Program-made: the position numbers and the translations under genes
The notes under the pieces: model-generated
The model's input: only the letters and a program-made list of their open reading frames with translations
Told to the model about the DNA's origin: nothing
Databases searched by the model: none
Shown here: one piece after another, positions 8,034 through 16,073 of the stretch
Layout: each line of letters begins with the position of its first letter
How positions within the stretch are numbered: position 1 is the first letter of the stretch
Origin: Oscillospiraceae bacterium
Lineage (GTDB): Bacteria > Bacillota > Clostridia > Christensenellales > Aristaeellaceae
Direction: 5' to 3'
Assembly: GCA_031280145.1 (NCBI GenBank)
Contig: JAITHB010000143.1
Coordinates: forward strand, 1-61,198
DNA: 61,198 nucleotides

Positions 8034-9311
8034 TCATTCCTCACCCCTCATTCGTTTAGCTTTACCGATAACCTGCGCGGTCCCCGAAACTCTTACGCGC
8101 GTGCCGTCTTCCTCATATGCTTCATTGATAATCACGGCGTTGTTATGCAGAAACGCCAGAACGTCGCCCTTCGCGTATGGTATCAAAAACTCGGCTTCCT
8201 TCCGCATTGACGCCACAACTTCGTCCATCCGCGCGAACAGCGCGTCAATTCCCGCGCCTGTAAGCGCGCTTATCGGCACGGCGTTCACATATGACGCGTC
8301 AACTTCCGCTACGTCCGTTTTGTTCAACAATTCAATCATCGGTTTGTTATCCGCCTTAAGCCTCACCAACGTTTCCATCACAATCCCGCGATGCTCCGCG
8401 AGATGTTCCGAGGACGCGTCAGACACGATGACGAGCGCGTCGGCAATAGCGGCTTCTTCCAATGTGGAATGGAACGCGTCGATGAGCGCGGTCGGCAGCT
8501 TGCGGATGAACCCAACCGTGTCCGTTATGAGGCAAGTCTCGCCGCTGGGCAGTTTCAGCTTGCGCGTAACGGGGTCGAGGGTGGCGAACAGTTTGTTTTC
8601 AGCGAGAACGCCCGCGTCGGTGAGAAGGTTGATGAGCGTAGACTTTCCCGCGTTCGTATACCCGACGAGCGCGAACGAAGGCACGGCGTTCTCGCGTCGC
8701 GTCGCCCTTCGCGTTTCCCTGTCGCGCGCAAGCTGCGCAATCTCTTCGCGCAGAAGAGCGACGCGCTCGCGGATGCGCCGCCTGTCAATCTCAAGCTTGC
8801 TCTCGCCGGGACCGCGCGTACCGATTCCGCCCGCCTGCCTTGACAGAGATTTACCTGCGCCAACAAGACGAGCGCGGCTTCGCACCAGCAGCGCCAGCTC
8901 CACCTGAAGCGCGCCTTCGCGCGTCTTGGCGTGCTGGGCGAATATATCCAGTATGAGCTCGGTTCTGTCGATAACGTCCGACTTCACGTAGTCCGCGATG
9001 TTGCGCACCTGCACGCCGTTCAGCTCGTCGTCGCAGACGACCAAGTCCGCCTTGTTTTCTGCAATGGCTTCCTTGACCTCGTCAAGCTTGCCCTTGCCGA
9101 CATAGGTGTTCGCGTCGATGTTCTCGCGCTTCTGGAATACGCGTCCGACGACCAGCCCGCCCGCCGTGTCGACAAGCGCGGCAAGCTCATCAAGCGATTC
9201 ATCGGACTCGATTCCCAAAAGAAGAACGCGCTCCGGTTCTTTCATCGTGTTTGTTACCGGAGTTCCCGACAAGACAGCAGTTTTGGCGGGGTGGTTTATA
9301 AGTTCAGGCAA
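8034..9311 (-). CDS. hflX: GTPase HflX (ribosome-associated), with an element-encoded N-terminal peptide
   Basis: HflX binds and splits stalled ribosomes using GTP. The 425-residue product has the HflX N-terminal domain (VGKGKLDEVKE, VVCDDELNGVQVRN), the glycine-rich GGIGTRGPGESKLE segment and the G domain: G1 GYTNAGKST (217-225), G3 DTVGF (264-268), G4 NKTD (330-333). The best start is TTG 9311, 6 nt after GGAGG on the minus strand. Translation then runs through a PCE palindrome, which supplies INHPAKTAVLSGTP at residues 5-18, before the normal HflX beginning MKEPERVLLLG (ATG 9245). ATG 9245 has no ribosome site of its own. The gene is convergent with spoVT and divergent from lgt. Confidence 0.95.
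   Translation of the reverse strand: MPELINHPAKTAVLSGTPVTNTMKEPERVLLLGIESDESLDELAALVDTAGGLVVGRVFQKRENIDANTYVGKGKLDEVKEAIAENKADLVVCDDELNGVQVRNIADYVKSDVIDRTELILDIFAQHAKTREGALQVELALLVRSRARLVGAGKSLSRQAGGIGTRGPGESKLEIDRRRIRERVALLREEIAQLARDRETRRATRRENAVPSFALVGYTNAGKSTLINLLTDAGVLAENKLFATLDPVTRKLKLPSGETCLITDTVGFIRKLPTALIDAFHSTLEEAAIADALVIVSDASSEHLAEHRGIVMETLVRLKADNKPMIELLNKTDVAEVDASYVNAVPISALTGAGIDALFARMDEVVASMRKEAEFLIPYAKGDVLAFLHNNAVIINEAYEEDGTRVRVSGTAQVIGKAKRMRGEE
9258..9300 (-). repeat. PCE copy A, inside the 5' end of hflX
   Basis: Read on the minus strand this is a member of the palindromic family (AACCACCCCGCC..., ending TCGGGAACTCCG). Its right half has diverged from the consensus, so the palindrome is imperfect. 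It is read in frame by hflX as INHPAKTAVLSGTP. Compared with copy C in the Uma2 gene, all five nucleotide differences across the shared peptide are synonymous third-position changes. Confidence 0.85.
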
Positions 9312-9353
9312 GGTAAGCCTCCAATTCCGTTCGCTGCGCTGTTTGGATAAATA

Positions 9354-9382
9354 TTGGAAAATTTCGGAATAATGATTATAAT
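9354..9382 (+). promoter_or_regulatory. Sigma-A promoter for lgt-pncB
   Basis: TTGGAA at 9354-9359, a 17-bp spacer and a perfect TATAAT at 9377-9382 precede lgt. The short leader contains the ribosome site GATGGAGG before ATG 9408. Confidence 0.8.
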
Positions 9383-9407
9383 ATGAATTGTAATGATGGA
9401 GGATAAA

Positions 9408-10217
9408 ATGTCAAGACCATTCTTGGGTTCGATTGCGTTTGCGAATATTCCGTGGTATTCTGTGATAATCCTTATCGGGTTCATGACGGGCGGATGGTTT
9501 GCGCTTCGCGCAGAATCGCGCTACGGCTTCCCGAAGGATACCATGCTTGACTACATGCTGCTCGCCATTCCCATGTCCATCGTCGGCGCGCGGCTTTACT
9601 ACGTCGCGTTTCAATGGGATTATTACAAGCAGGACTTGCTTCGTATCCTGAACATCCGCGAGGGCGGGCTTGCGATATACGGCGGGGTTATCGCGGGGTT
9701 CATCGCCGCGTGGATTATCGCGCGGCGCAAACACATCCCGCTTTGGCGAATGTTGGACGCGCTCGCGCCGTCGCTTGCCATAGGTCAGGCAATCGGACGC
9801 TGGGGCAACTATACGAACATGGAAGCGTACGGGCTGCCAATCACAAACCCGTCGCTTCAGTTCTTTCCGTATGGCGTGGAAATCTTCACTGACGGAGCGT
9901 GGAAATGGTACCAAGCGGCGTTCTTCTATGAATCGCTCGCTTGCTTCATCATCTTCCTAATCCTGTGGTATATCTCGCGGCGCAACGAACGGCGTGAGGC
10001 CGAGGAGGGACGCCACCGCAACGGATCGATTGTTCTTCTGTATTTCCTGCTTTATGGGACGGAGCGTACGTTCGTCGAGGGACTAAGGCAGGACAGCCTT
10101 ATGATGGGCGGCGTGCGCGTGAGTCAGCTTCTGTCCGTGGGAGTCGCGGTTATCGCGCTCGTCATTCTGATATACAAGCATTACAGTTATTGTAAAGAAA
10201 GAAGTGGCGCACTTTGA
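9408..10217 (+). CDS. lgt: Prolipoprotein diacylglyceryl transferase
   Basis: Lgt moves a diacylglyceryl group from phosphatidylglycerol to the lipobox cysteine of prolipoproteins, in the cytoplasmic membrane. ATG 9408 follows GATGGAGG by 5 nt; the open frame begins at 9393, but that start lacks a ribosome site. The protein has 269 residues and about seven membrane segments. The Lgt signature appears as IGRWGNYTNMEAYG near residues 129-142, and GARLYYV and REGGLAIYGGVIAG are also characteristic. The C-terminal YGTERTFVEGLRQDS segment matches the conserved region before the last helix. The stop codon overlaps the TTG start of pncB, so the two form an operon. Confidence 0.95.
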   Translation: MSRPFLGSIAFANIPWYSVIILIGFMTGGWFALRAESRYGFPKDTMLDYMLLAIPMSIVGARLYYVAFQWDYYKQDLLRILNIREGGLAIYGGVIAGFIAAWIIARRKHIPLWRMLDALAPSLAIGQAIGRWGNYTNMEAYGLPITNPSLQFFPYGVEIFTDGAWKWYQAAFFYESLACFIIFLILWYISRRNERREAEEGRHRNGSIVLLYFLLYGTERTFVEGLRQDSLMMGGVRVSQLLSVGVAVIALVILIYKHYSYCKERSGAL

Positions 10218-11650
10218 GAAACCTCACGATGATGACCGACCTCTACCAGCTCACGATGATGTACGGATATTTCAAGCACCGCATGGGCGAGAACAAGGCG
10301 GTGTTCGACCTGTTCTACAGAAAATCGGGCGATACGACCGCGCACTGCGTGACCGCGGGGCTGGAGCAAGCGATTGAGTATATCGAGCAGATAAAGTTCA
10401 GCGAGGACGATTTGGCGTATCTTCGCGAGCTTCGCCTGTTTGATGAAGGATTCATAGAATATCTTCGGAACTTCAGCTTCACGGGCGACGTCGACGCGAT
10501 GCCCGAAGGCACTCTGGTTTTCCCGAACGAACCGATCGTGCGCGTCACAGCGCCGCTGATTCAGGCGCAGTTGGTAGAAACTGCTTTGCTCAACATCATC
10601 AACCACCAAACCTTGATTGCCACAAAGGCGGCGCGTGTATGCCAAGCCGCGGGCGACGGAACGGTGCTTGAGTTTGGTCTGCGGCGCGCGCAAGGTCCCG
10701 ACGCGGGGATATACGGAGCGAGAGCCGCTATTATCGGAGGGTGCAACGCCACCTCAAACGTATACGCGGGCATGATGTACGGCGTTCCGCCGCGCGGCAC
10801 ACACGCGCACAGCTGGGTCATGTCGTTCCCGACGGAGCTTGACGCGTTCCGCGCGTACGCTGACGTGTTCCCCGACGGCTGTATGCTTCTCGTTGACACA
10901 TATGACACGCTGGGTTCGGGCGTGCCTAACGCGATCACCGTCTTCCGCGAACTGCGCGAGAAGGGTTATGAGCCTGTCGGAATACGTCTGGACAGCGGCG
11001 ACCTTAAGTATTTAAGCCAGGAAGCCAGGAAGATGCTCGACGCGGCGGGCTTCCCGAACGCCAAGATAACCGCGTCGGGCGACCTTGACGAAGAACTCAT
11101 TTGGGATTTGCGCGCGCAAGGCGCGAAGATAGACGTGTGGGGCGTCGGCACGAAGCTGATCACAAGCGAAGGCACGACGGCGCTCGGCGGCGTCTACAAG
11201 CTCGCGGCGGAAGAAGTAAGCGGCAAGATGGTTCCGCGCATAAAGATTTCGGAGAACCCCGCGAAGATAACCAATCCCGGCGTAAAGACGGTCTACCGCA
11301 TATATGACAAGCAAGGATACGCGCAAGCCGATCTCGTCGCGCTGAAGGACGAAGTGTATATTGAGGGCGAGCCGCTCACGATATTCGACCCCGAACACAC
11401 GTGGAAGCGCATGACGCTGACCGATTACCGTATGCGCGAGTTGCTCGCGCCAATCTTCCGCAATGGTAAGCGCGTGTACGAGCTGCCCGATGTGCAGACC
11501 ATCCGAAAGACGGCTAAGGCGGAGCTTGACACCCTATGGGATGAATACAAGCGCCTTCACCGCCCGCAGCTTTACAAGGTGGATTTATCGCTGCCGCTGT
11601 GGAACTTGAAGCGGGAGCTGATTGAAAAGTTTCGCTCGCAACAGCTTTAG
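10214..11650 (+). CDS. pncB: Nicotinate phosphoribosyltransferase
   Basis: This enzyme makes nicotinate mononucleotide from nicotinate and PRPP in NAD salvage. The 478-residue length is that of the long bacterial PncB type. Characteristic segments are MMTDLYQLTMMYGYF at the N-terminus, EFGLRRAQGPDAG near residue 157, TSNVYAGMMYGVPPRGTHAHSW (which contains the substrate-site histidines) and VGIRLDSGDL near residue 260, plus DVWGVGTKLITS. The start is TTG 10214 overlapping the lgt stop codon (TTGA), with a weak AAAGAAGTGG site upstream. Lgt and NAD salvage are not functionally linked, so the pairing only reflects shared transcription. Confidence 0.95.
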   Translation: MRNLTMMTDLYQLTMMYGYFKHRMGENKAVFDLFYRKSGDTTAHCVTAGLEQAIEYIEQIKFSEDDLAYLRELRLFDEGFIEYLRNFSFTGDVDAMPEGTLVFPNEPIVRVTAPLIQAQLVETALLNIINHQTLIATKAARVCQAAGDGTVLEFGLRRAQGPDAGIYGARAAIIGGCNATSNVYAGMMYGVPPRGTHAHSWVMSFPTELDAFRAYADVFPDGCMLLVDTYDTLGSGVPNAITVFRELREKGYEPVGIRLDSGDLKYLSQEARKMLDAAGFPNAKITASGDLDEELIWDLRAQGAKIDVWGVGTKLITSEGTTALGGVYKLAAEEVSGKMVPRIKISENPAKITNPGVKTVYRIYDKQGYAQADLVALKDEVYIEGEPLTIFDPEHTWKRMTLTDYRMRELLAPIFRNGKRVYELPDVQTIRKTAKAELDTLWDEYKRLHRPQLYKVDLSLPLWNLKRELIEKFRSQQL

Positions 11651-11671
11651 CGTAAGCGGAGGTGCAATGAA

Positions 11672-12223
11672 GTGAAATTGCTATTTCTTTTCGGTGACGC
11701 AGCCGTCGGTAAAATGACCGTCGGACAAGAATTGATGAAGATAACCGATTTGCGCCTGTTTCACAACCATATGACTATTGAGCCTGTTATTGAGATTTTC
11801 GGTTCATTCCATGGCAAAACCATTAATCGGCTTCGCGAGATTATCTTTGAAGATTTCGCCGCGTCAAGCAATTACGGGATGATTTTCACCTACCTGATGG
11901 GGTTTGATCAACAATCCGACTGGGATTATGTGGCGCATGTTGCGGGGATATTCGCAAGGCATAACGCGGAAGTGTATTACGCGGAACTTGTTGCACCGCA
12001 GGAAGTACGTTTACAGCGGAACGCCACCGAGAACCGACTCAAACACAAACCTTCAAAGCGCGATATAGAGGTTTCCAATATCCGCTTGAAAACGGACGAC
12101 GAAAGATTCCGCTGTGTGAGCAACGACGGCGAGGTTCCTTTTGAAAACTACATCAAAATTGACAATACGGATTTGCCGCCGGAAGTTGTTGCGAAAATGA
12201 TTCGGGATAGGTTTTCATTATAA
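11672..12223 (+). CDS. P-loop NTPase, shikimate kinase/AAA_33-like small-molecule kinase or related
   Basis: The 183-residue protein starts KLLFLFGDAAVGKMTVGQEL, a Walker A motif (GDAAVGKMT, residues 8-16) at the end of the first beta strand. It has a kinase-like fold suggested by HNHMTIEP, AEVYYAELVAP (a late beta strand followed by the lid) and RLQRNATENRLKHKPSKRD, an arginine-rich lid typical of nucleotide or small-molecule kinases. No substrate can be assigned. It starts with GTG 11672 after GCGGAGGTG, 21 nt downstream of pncB, and may be read from the same transcript. Its codon use is somewhat more AT-rich than that of pncB, hinting at a later arrival. Confidence 0.7.
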   Translation: MKLLFLFGDAAVGKMTVGQELMKITDLRLFHNHMTIEPVIEIFGSFHGKTINRLREIIFEDFAASSNYGMIFTYLMGFDQQSDWDYVAHVAGIFARHNAEVYYAELVAPQEVRLQRNATENRLKHKPSKRDIEVSNIRLKTDDERFRCVSNDGEVPFENYIKIDNTDLPPEVVAKMIRDRFSL

Positions 12224-12267
12224 CCGAAATTGCAGAGGAAATTCCTATCTGCAATAATGTTGTTTTA

Positions 12268-12300
12268 ACAGGGCGGGCGACCGTCTCGGTCGCCCGCGGT
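12268..12300. repeat. GRE copy 2: short GC-rich hairpin between convergent genes
   Basis: GCGGGCGACCG (12273-12283) and CGGTCGCCCGC (12287-12297) form a perfect 11-bp stem with a TCT loop, preceded by TTTTAACA. This is a single-arm form of the GRE family, located between the P-loop gene and the convergent transketolase gene. A terminator role is possible. Confidence 0.7.
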
Positions 12301-12328
12301 TATCAATACATCGCGATTGAAAACGCTC

Positions 12329-14266
12329 CTACAAAACCCGCGCCGCCGCCGCAACAGCGTTCTCCGCGGTAAACCCAAATTTATCAAACAGAAGCTTCGC
12401 GGGGGCGGACGCGCCGAACCCCTTCATGCAGATTATCTCTCCGTCCAAGCCGACATATTTATGCCACGCCTGCGCGGTCGAAGCTTCCATCGCGACGCGC
12501 GCGCGCACCTTCTTGGGCAGAACGCTCTCCTTGTAGGCTTCATCCTGCTCGGCGAACAGTTCCATGCACGGCATTGAGACCACGCGAGCGTCTATGCCCC
12601 GCGTCTCAAGCAGCTTCTGAGCTTCAACCATCTGCTCCACTTCAGAACCCGACGCCATTAGGATAACCCGCGGCGTTTCGCCCTTGCTGTCGGAGATGAT
12701 GTATCCTCCGCGAAGCGCGTCGCGTCCGCTCTTCTCGTAAAGCGGAAGGTCTTGCCTTGTGAGGATGAGGCACGTCGGGCGACCCGCGGTCAGCGCGGTA
12801 AGCCAGCCCGCGACGACCTCGCGGCTGTCGGCGGGGCGGAACACAAGCATGTTCGGCACGGCGCGAAGGCTGTCAAGCTGCTCGACAGGCTGGTGCGTGG
12901 GTCCGTCCTCCCCCACTCCGATTGAATCGTGCGTAAGAATATACGCGACGGGAATTTTGGACAGCGCGGAGATTCGCATCGCGCCGCGCATGTAATCAGA
13001 GAAAACGAAGAATGTGGCGCAGTATGAGCGCAGCCCGCCGTGAATGGCGATCGCGTTGCATATGCTCGCCATGGCGTGTTCGCGCACTCCAAAGTGCATG
13101 TTGCGGCCCGCGCGGTTCTCGTCCGAGAAATCGCCAAGCCCCGTCATGTTCGATTTATTGGACGGCGCAAGGTCCGCGGAACCGCCAATCAGGTTGGGCA
13201 GCTTCGCCGCGATACGGTTAAGAACCACGCCGCCCGAATTGCGCGTGGCGGCTTTCCCCGCAAACGACCAGAGCGCGTCGTCGTCAAAGTCTGTCGGCAG
13301 TTCTGCGGAATACCACTTTTCCAGCTTCGCCTTTGTCTCATCAGATAACGAGTCTTCCCATTCCTTCTGCCGCGCGGCTCCTTGCTCGCGCGCGTTCATA
13401 TGTTCCGCCACGTCGTCGGGAATGGCGAACGACTCGTCGGGATTAAACCCGAACGCAGTCTTGGTTGCGGCAAGACCATCCTTGCCGAGCGGTTCGCCGT
13501 GAACGCTCGCCGTCCCTGCTTTCGGGCTTCCGTAACCGATAACGGTGTGGCATACGATGAGCGAGGGACGCTCGTCCGCTTTCGCCTTCAGAACGGCGGC
13601 TTCTATCGCGTCCGTATCGTTTCCGTCGGCGACGTCGATAACCTGCCAGCCATACGCTTCATACCGCTTGCCGACGTCTTCGCGGAACGAGATATCTGTG
13701 CTGCCTTCAATCGAAATCTCGTTATCATCATATAAAAGAATCAGCTTGCCGAGTTTAAGCGTTCCCGCAAGCGAACACGCTTCCGAGGTGACGCCTTCCA
13801 TCATATCTCCGTCGCCGCATATGCAATATGTGTAGTGGTCAATGGCGCCGCCGAATTCCGCCGCCAAATGAGCTTCCGCAATAGCAAACCCTACGGCGTT
13901 CGCCACGCCCTGTCCGAGCGGACCCGTCGTCGTTTCAACACCCGGCGTGTGCCTGTACTCGGGATGCCCCGGAGCGAGGCTGTCCATCTGGCGGAAACGC
14001 TTGAGGTCGGCGAGCGGCAGGTCATATCCCGTGAGGTGCAGTATGGAATAAAGAATCGCGGAACCGTGACCGCCCGACAGAACAAATCTGTCGCGGTTCT
14101 TCCATGATGGATCCGCGGGATTGTAGCGCATTATCTTCTTGAACAGCGTATAAACGATTGGCGCGGTGCCGAGCGGCATTCCGGGGTGTCCGGAGTTTGC
14201 GGACTGCACCTGGTCCGCGGATAAAAGCCTGATTGTGTTTATTGAGCGCAGTTCGATTGTATCCAT
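12329..14266 (-). CDS. tkt: Transketolase
   Basis: Thiamine-diphosphate enzyme of the non-oxidative pentose phosphate pathway, transferring two-carbon units between ketose and aldose phosphates. The 645-residue length is normal. The cofactor and substrate motifs are in order: SGHPGMPLGTAP near residue 25, GGHGSAILYS, TGPLGQGVANAVG, the GDGDMMEG ThDP/metal motif near residue 152, NEISIEG, and in the second half NMHFGVREHAM (the catalytic Glu) and HDSIGVGEDGPTHQP. TTGGAGG precedes the ATG. It lies 16 nt downstream of the phosphohexomutase gene on the same strand and is probably read from that gene's promoter. Confidence 0.97.
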   Translation of the reverse strand: MDTIELRSINTIRLLSADQVQSANSGHPGMPLGTAPIVYTLFKKIMRYNPADPSWKNRDRFVLSGGHGSAILYSILHLTGYDLPLADLKRFRQMDSLAPGHPEYRHTPGVETTTGPLGQGVANAVGFAIAEAHLAAEFGGAIDHYTYCICGDGDMMEGVTSEACSLAGTLKLGKLILLYDDNEISIEGSTDISFREDVGKRYEAYGWQVIDVADGNDTDAIEAAVLKAKADERPSLIVCHTVIGYGSPKAGTASVHGEPLGKDGLAATKTAFGFNPDESFAIPDDVAEHMNAREQGAARQKEWEDSLSDETKAKLEKWYSAELPTDFDDDALWSFAGKAATRNSGGVVLNRIAAKLPNLIGGSADLAPSNKSNMTGLGDFSDENRAGRNMHFGVREHAMASICNAIAIHGGLRSYCATFFVFSDYMRGAMRISALSKIPVAYILTHDSIGVGEDGPTHQPVEQLDSLRAVPNMLVFRPADSREVVAGWLTALTAGRPTCLILTRQDLPLYEKSGRDALRGGYIISDSKGETPRVILMASGSEVEQMVEAQKLLETRGIDARVVSMPCMELFAEQDEAYKESVLPKKVRARVAMEASTAQAWHKYVGLDGEIICMKGFGASAPAKLLFDKFGFTAENAVAAAARVL

Positions 14267-14282
14267 ATGAAAACCTCCAATG

Positions 14283-15716
14283 TTAGCATAAATATTTATT
14301 CAGCATTTCCTTTATTGCTTCAATATGCGCGTTGGTTTCCGCTTTGATATTCAGAACAAGCAGCGGATCGTGCAGCGACGCCCGCAGCAAAAACCACGCC
14401 TTGCCGTCCGCGCGGTCGCAGCGAACGCCTTCGGGCTCGTTTATGCTTACAGAATAATCAGCGTTATCCTTCATGAACGCATAGACTTCTTCAAGGACCG
14501 CAAGCCGTCTCTCCTTGGAATCAATCTTCACGCGCGTTTCGGCTTCCGCTTCGGGCAGGCGCAGATCGGATACGAGCGAGAGAATGCTTCCGCCATTGCG
14601 CTTCGCGGCCGCGGCTTCAATGAGAAGAAGCGTTGCGAGATACATTCCGTCGTCGAGTAATCGGTTGCCGCGCAGCGCGGCGTGACCGCTCGTCTCGATG
14701 GCGAGCCCGCAGTTCTTGCCCTCCTCAATCAGACGCTGCGCTTCGGTGATGACGTTCTTATAGCCGCGCTTCCAACGCCTGTGGTGCCCGCCATGCCGTT
14801 CAATGAAGCTTGTAAGCTGCGGGGACACGACCGAATCCGTGACGATATACGCGCCGCGCTCGCTGCGAAGTATCATCGCGGAACACAGCGCAATCAAGCG
14901 TTCCTTGTTGATGGGTGAGCCGTCGCCTGCGACAAGCGCGGCGCGGTCGCAGTCCGCGTCGAAAATTACGCCGACGTCCGCGTTCGACTCGGTCACAGCG
15001 GCTGCCAACGCCGCGATGGCTTCCGCGTTCTCGGGATTCGGCTGGTGCGCGGGGAATGTTCCGTCGGGTTCCAAGTTAACGCTTCCGCTTGTGTCCGCGC
15101 CGAGCGAACGCAGCCACTGCGCATAAAACCCGCCGCCGCCGTTGCCCGCGTCTACGACGACGCGCAGACCCTCGAACGCGTGTTCGCCGAGGCTTGCCTT
15201 CGCTATATCGGTGAGCTTATTCAGATAGAAGGGTATGAAGTCAACGCGGGAACGTTCCGTTACGGCGGAAGGCGATCGGGGGCGACCGTCCCCCAAGGAT
15301 TGAATGATAATTTCGTCAAGCTCAGCTCCTGTCAGCCCGCCTGTCTTCAATATAAACTTGAATCCGTTTCTGTCGGAAGGAAGATGGCTGGCGGTCACCA
15401 TAACCGCGGCGTCGCAATTGAACTGCGGATGATGGACGATTTCAAACATCGCGGGCGTCGTGGACATTCCCGTGTCGATAACGCGCGCTCCGCCTTGCGA
15501 CAAGCCTTCCATTATGCCTTGCGCGAGATTTTCACCCGTTACGCGGGAATCGCGGCCCACCGCAACCGTTATCGGTAAGCCGTTTTTATCGGCAAGCCAA
15601 CACGAAAAGCCCGCGCCGATCCGCATTGCAGCGTCATACGTAAGCTCCGGAGAATTCGCGACCGCGGCGCCGCGAATATCCGTGCCGCTCTTAAGCTTTG
15701 CCAAATCTACACTCAT
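14283..15716 (-). CDS. Phosphohexomutase (phosphomannomutase/phosphoglucomutase family)
   Basis: This family interconverts hexose 1- and 6-phosphates through a phosphoserine. From ATG 15716 the product has 477 residues: SGTDIRG near the N-terminus, the active-site loop TASHLPSDRNGFK (Ser in TASH), the metal loop DADCDR, the sugar-binding ETSGHAALRGN and a C-terminal phosphate-binding domain containing RADGKAWFLLRAS. It resembles the subgroup with ETSGH sugar specificity rather than GlmM. The open frame extends to 15794, but that stretch would run across the promoter. A perfect -10 box sits 6 nt before ATG 15716 with no ribosome site, so a leaderless transcript is predicted. Transketolase follows in the same operon. 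Substrate preference (mannose or glucose) is not decided. Confidence 0.9.
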   Translation of the reverse strand: MSVDLAKLKSGTDIRGAAVANSPELTYDAAMRIGAGFSCWLADKNGLPITVAVGRDSRVTGENLAQGIMEGLSQGGARVIDTGMSTTPAMFEIVHHPQFNCDAAVMVTASHLPSDRNGFKFILKTGGLTGAELDEIIIQSLGDGRPRSPSAVTERSRVDFIPFYLNKLTDIAKASLGEHAFEGLRVVVDAGNGGGGFYAQWLRSLGADTSGSVNLEPDGTFPAHQPNPENAEAIAALAAAVTESNADVGVIFDADCDRAALVAGDGSPINKERLIALCSAMILRSERGAYIVTDSVVSPQLTSFIERHGGHHRRWKRGYKNVITEAQRLIEEGKNCGLAIETSGHAALRGNRLLDDGMYLATLLLIEAAAAKRNGGSILSLVSDLRLPEAEAETRVKIDSKERRLAVLEEVYAFMKDNADYSVSINEPEGVRCDRADGKAWFLLRASLHDPLLVLNIKAETNAHIEAIKEMLNKYLC

Positions 15717-15722
15717 GTTCTG

Positions 15723-15751
15723 ATTATACAATATTACGGACGATTTATCAA
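15723..15751 (-). promoter_or_regulatory. Promoter placed for a leaderless phosphohexomutase mRNA
   Basis: On the minus strand TTGATA (15751-15746), 17 bp, TATAAT (15728-15723), then CAGAAC and ATG 15716. Transcription normally starts about 7 nt after the -10 box, which is the A of the start codon. No purine-rich ribosome site is present. Confidence 0.7.
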
Positions 15752-15985
15752 TAATTGCCTGTTTGATAATCACACATTTCGGACATATTATCATCGAGGC
15801 AAGCGACGGTCGAAAGAACCGTCGCAGGCAATCAAGAGACGCATGGGCCGAGTTGTAGTATAGTTATACATATTGCCGCTTGAGTTTTTTGTTGGATGAA
15901 TGAACCATCAATGCTTATCGCGATTGCTTTGACGGAGACGATCCTTGCGTTTTATCACTTGCGTAAGAATCGCGACCCCGCCTTG
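15752..15985. other. Gene-poor intergenic stretch with a hairpin and a doubtful 51-codon ORF
   Basis: GCGACGGT and ACCGTCGC at about 15804-15825 form a hairpin. A 51-codon ORF (ATG 15896 to TAA 16051, starting MNEPSMLIAIALTETILAF) has no good ribosome site and passes through the terminator at 15986-16008, so I do not call it a gene. A plus-strand terminator with no annotated gene upstream leaves room for a small transcript from about 15850. Confidence 0.35.
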
Positions 15986-16014
15986 AAGGGCGACTTTGCG
16001 TCGCCCTTTCTTTC
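15986..16014 (+). terminator. Intrinsic terminator with no obvious upstream gene
   Basis: AAGGGCGAC (15986-15994) and GTCGCCCTT (16000-16008) form a perfect 9-bp stem with a TTTGC loop, followed by TCTTTC. No plus-strand protein gene ends nearby. Confidence 0.6.
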
Positions 16015-16073
16015 AGTCTTCAACTTGTTAAAGGTGAACGCCTTTCAATAAAACCGATAAGAGGAGCGCAACT

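Noticed and set aside
8101..8907. 268-codon Ser/Ala-rich plus-strand frame opposite hflX
   Set aside because: Shadow of hflX; the serine/arginine-rich composition comes from reading the complementary strand.
9245..9311. hflX start at ATG 9245, which would leave the PCE untranslated
   Set aside because: No ribosome site precedes it, whereas GGAGG lies correctly before TTG 9311, and the silent-only changes in the element argue that it is translated. It remains a possible secondary start.
15896..16051. 51-codon ORF starting MNEPSMLIAIALTETILAF
   Set aside because: No ribosome site, and it reads through a terminator hairpin; mentioned only as part of the gap.
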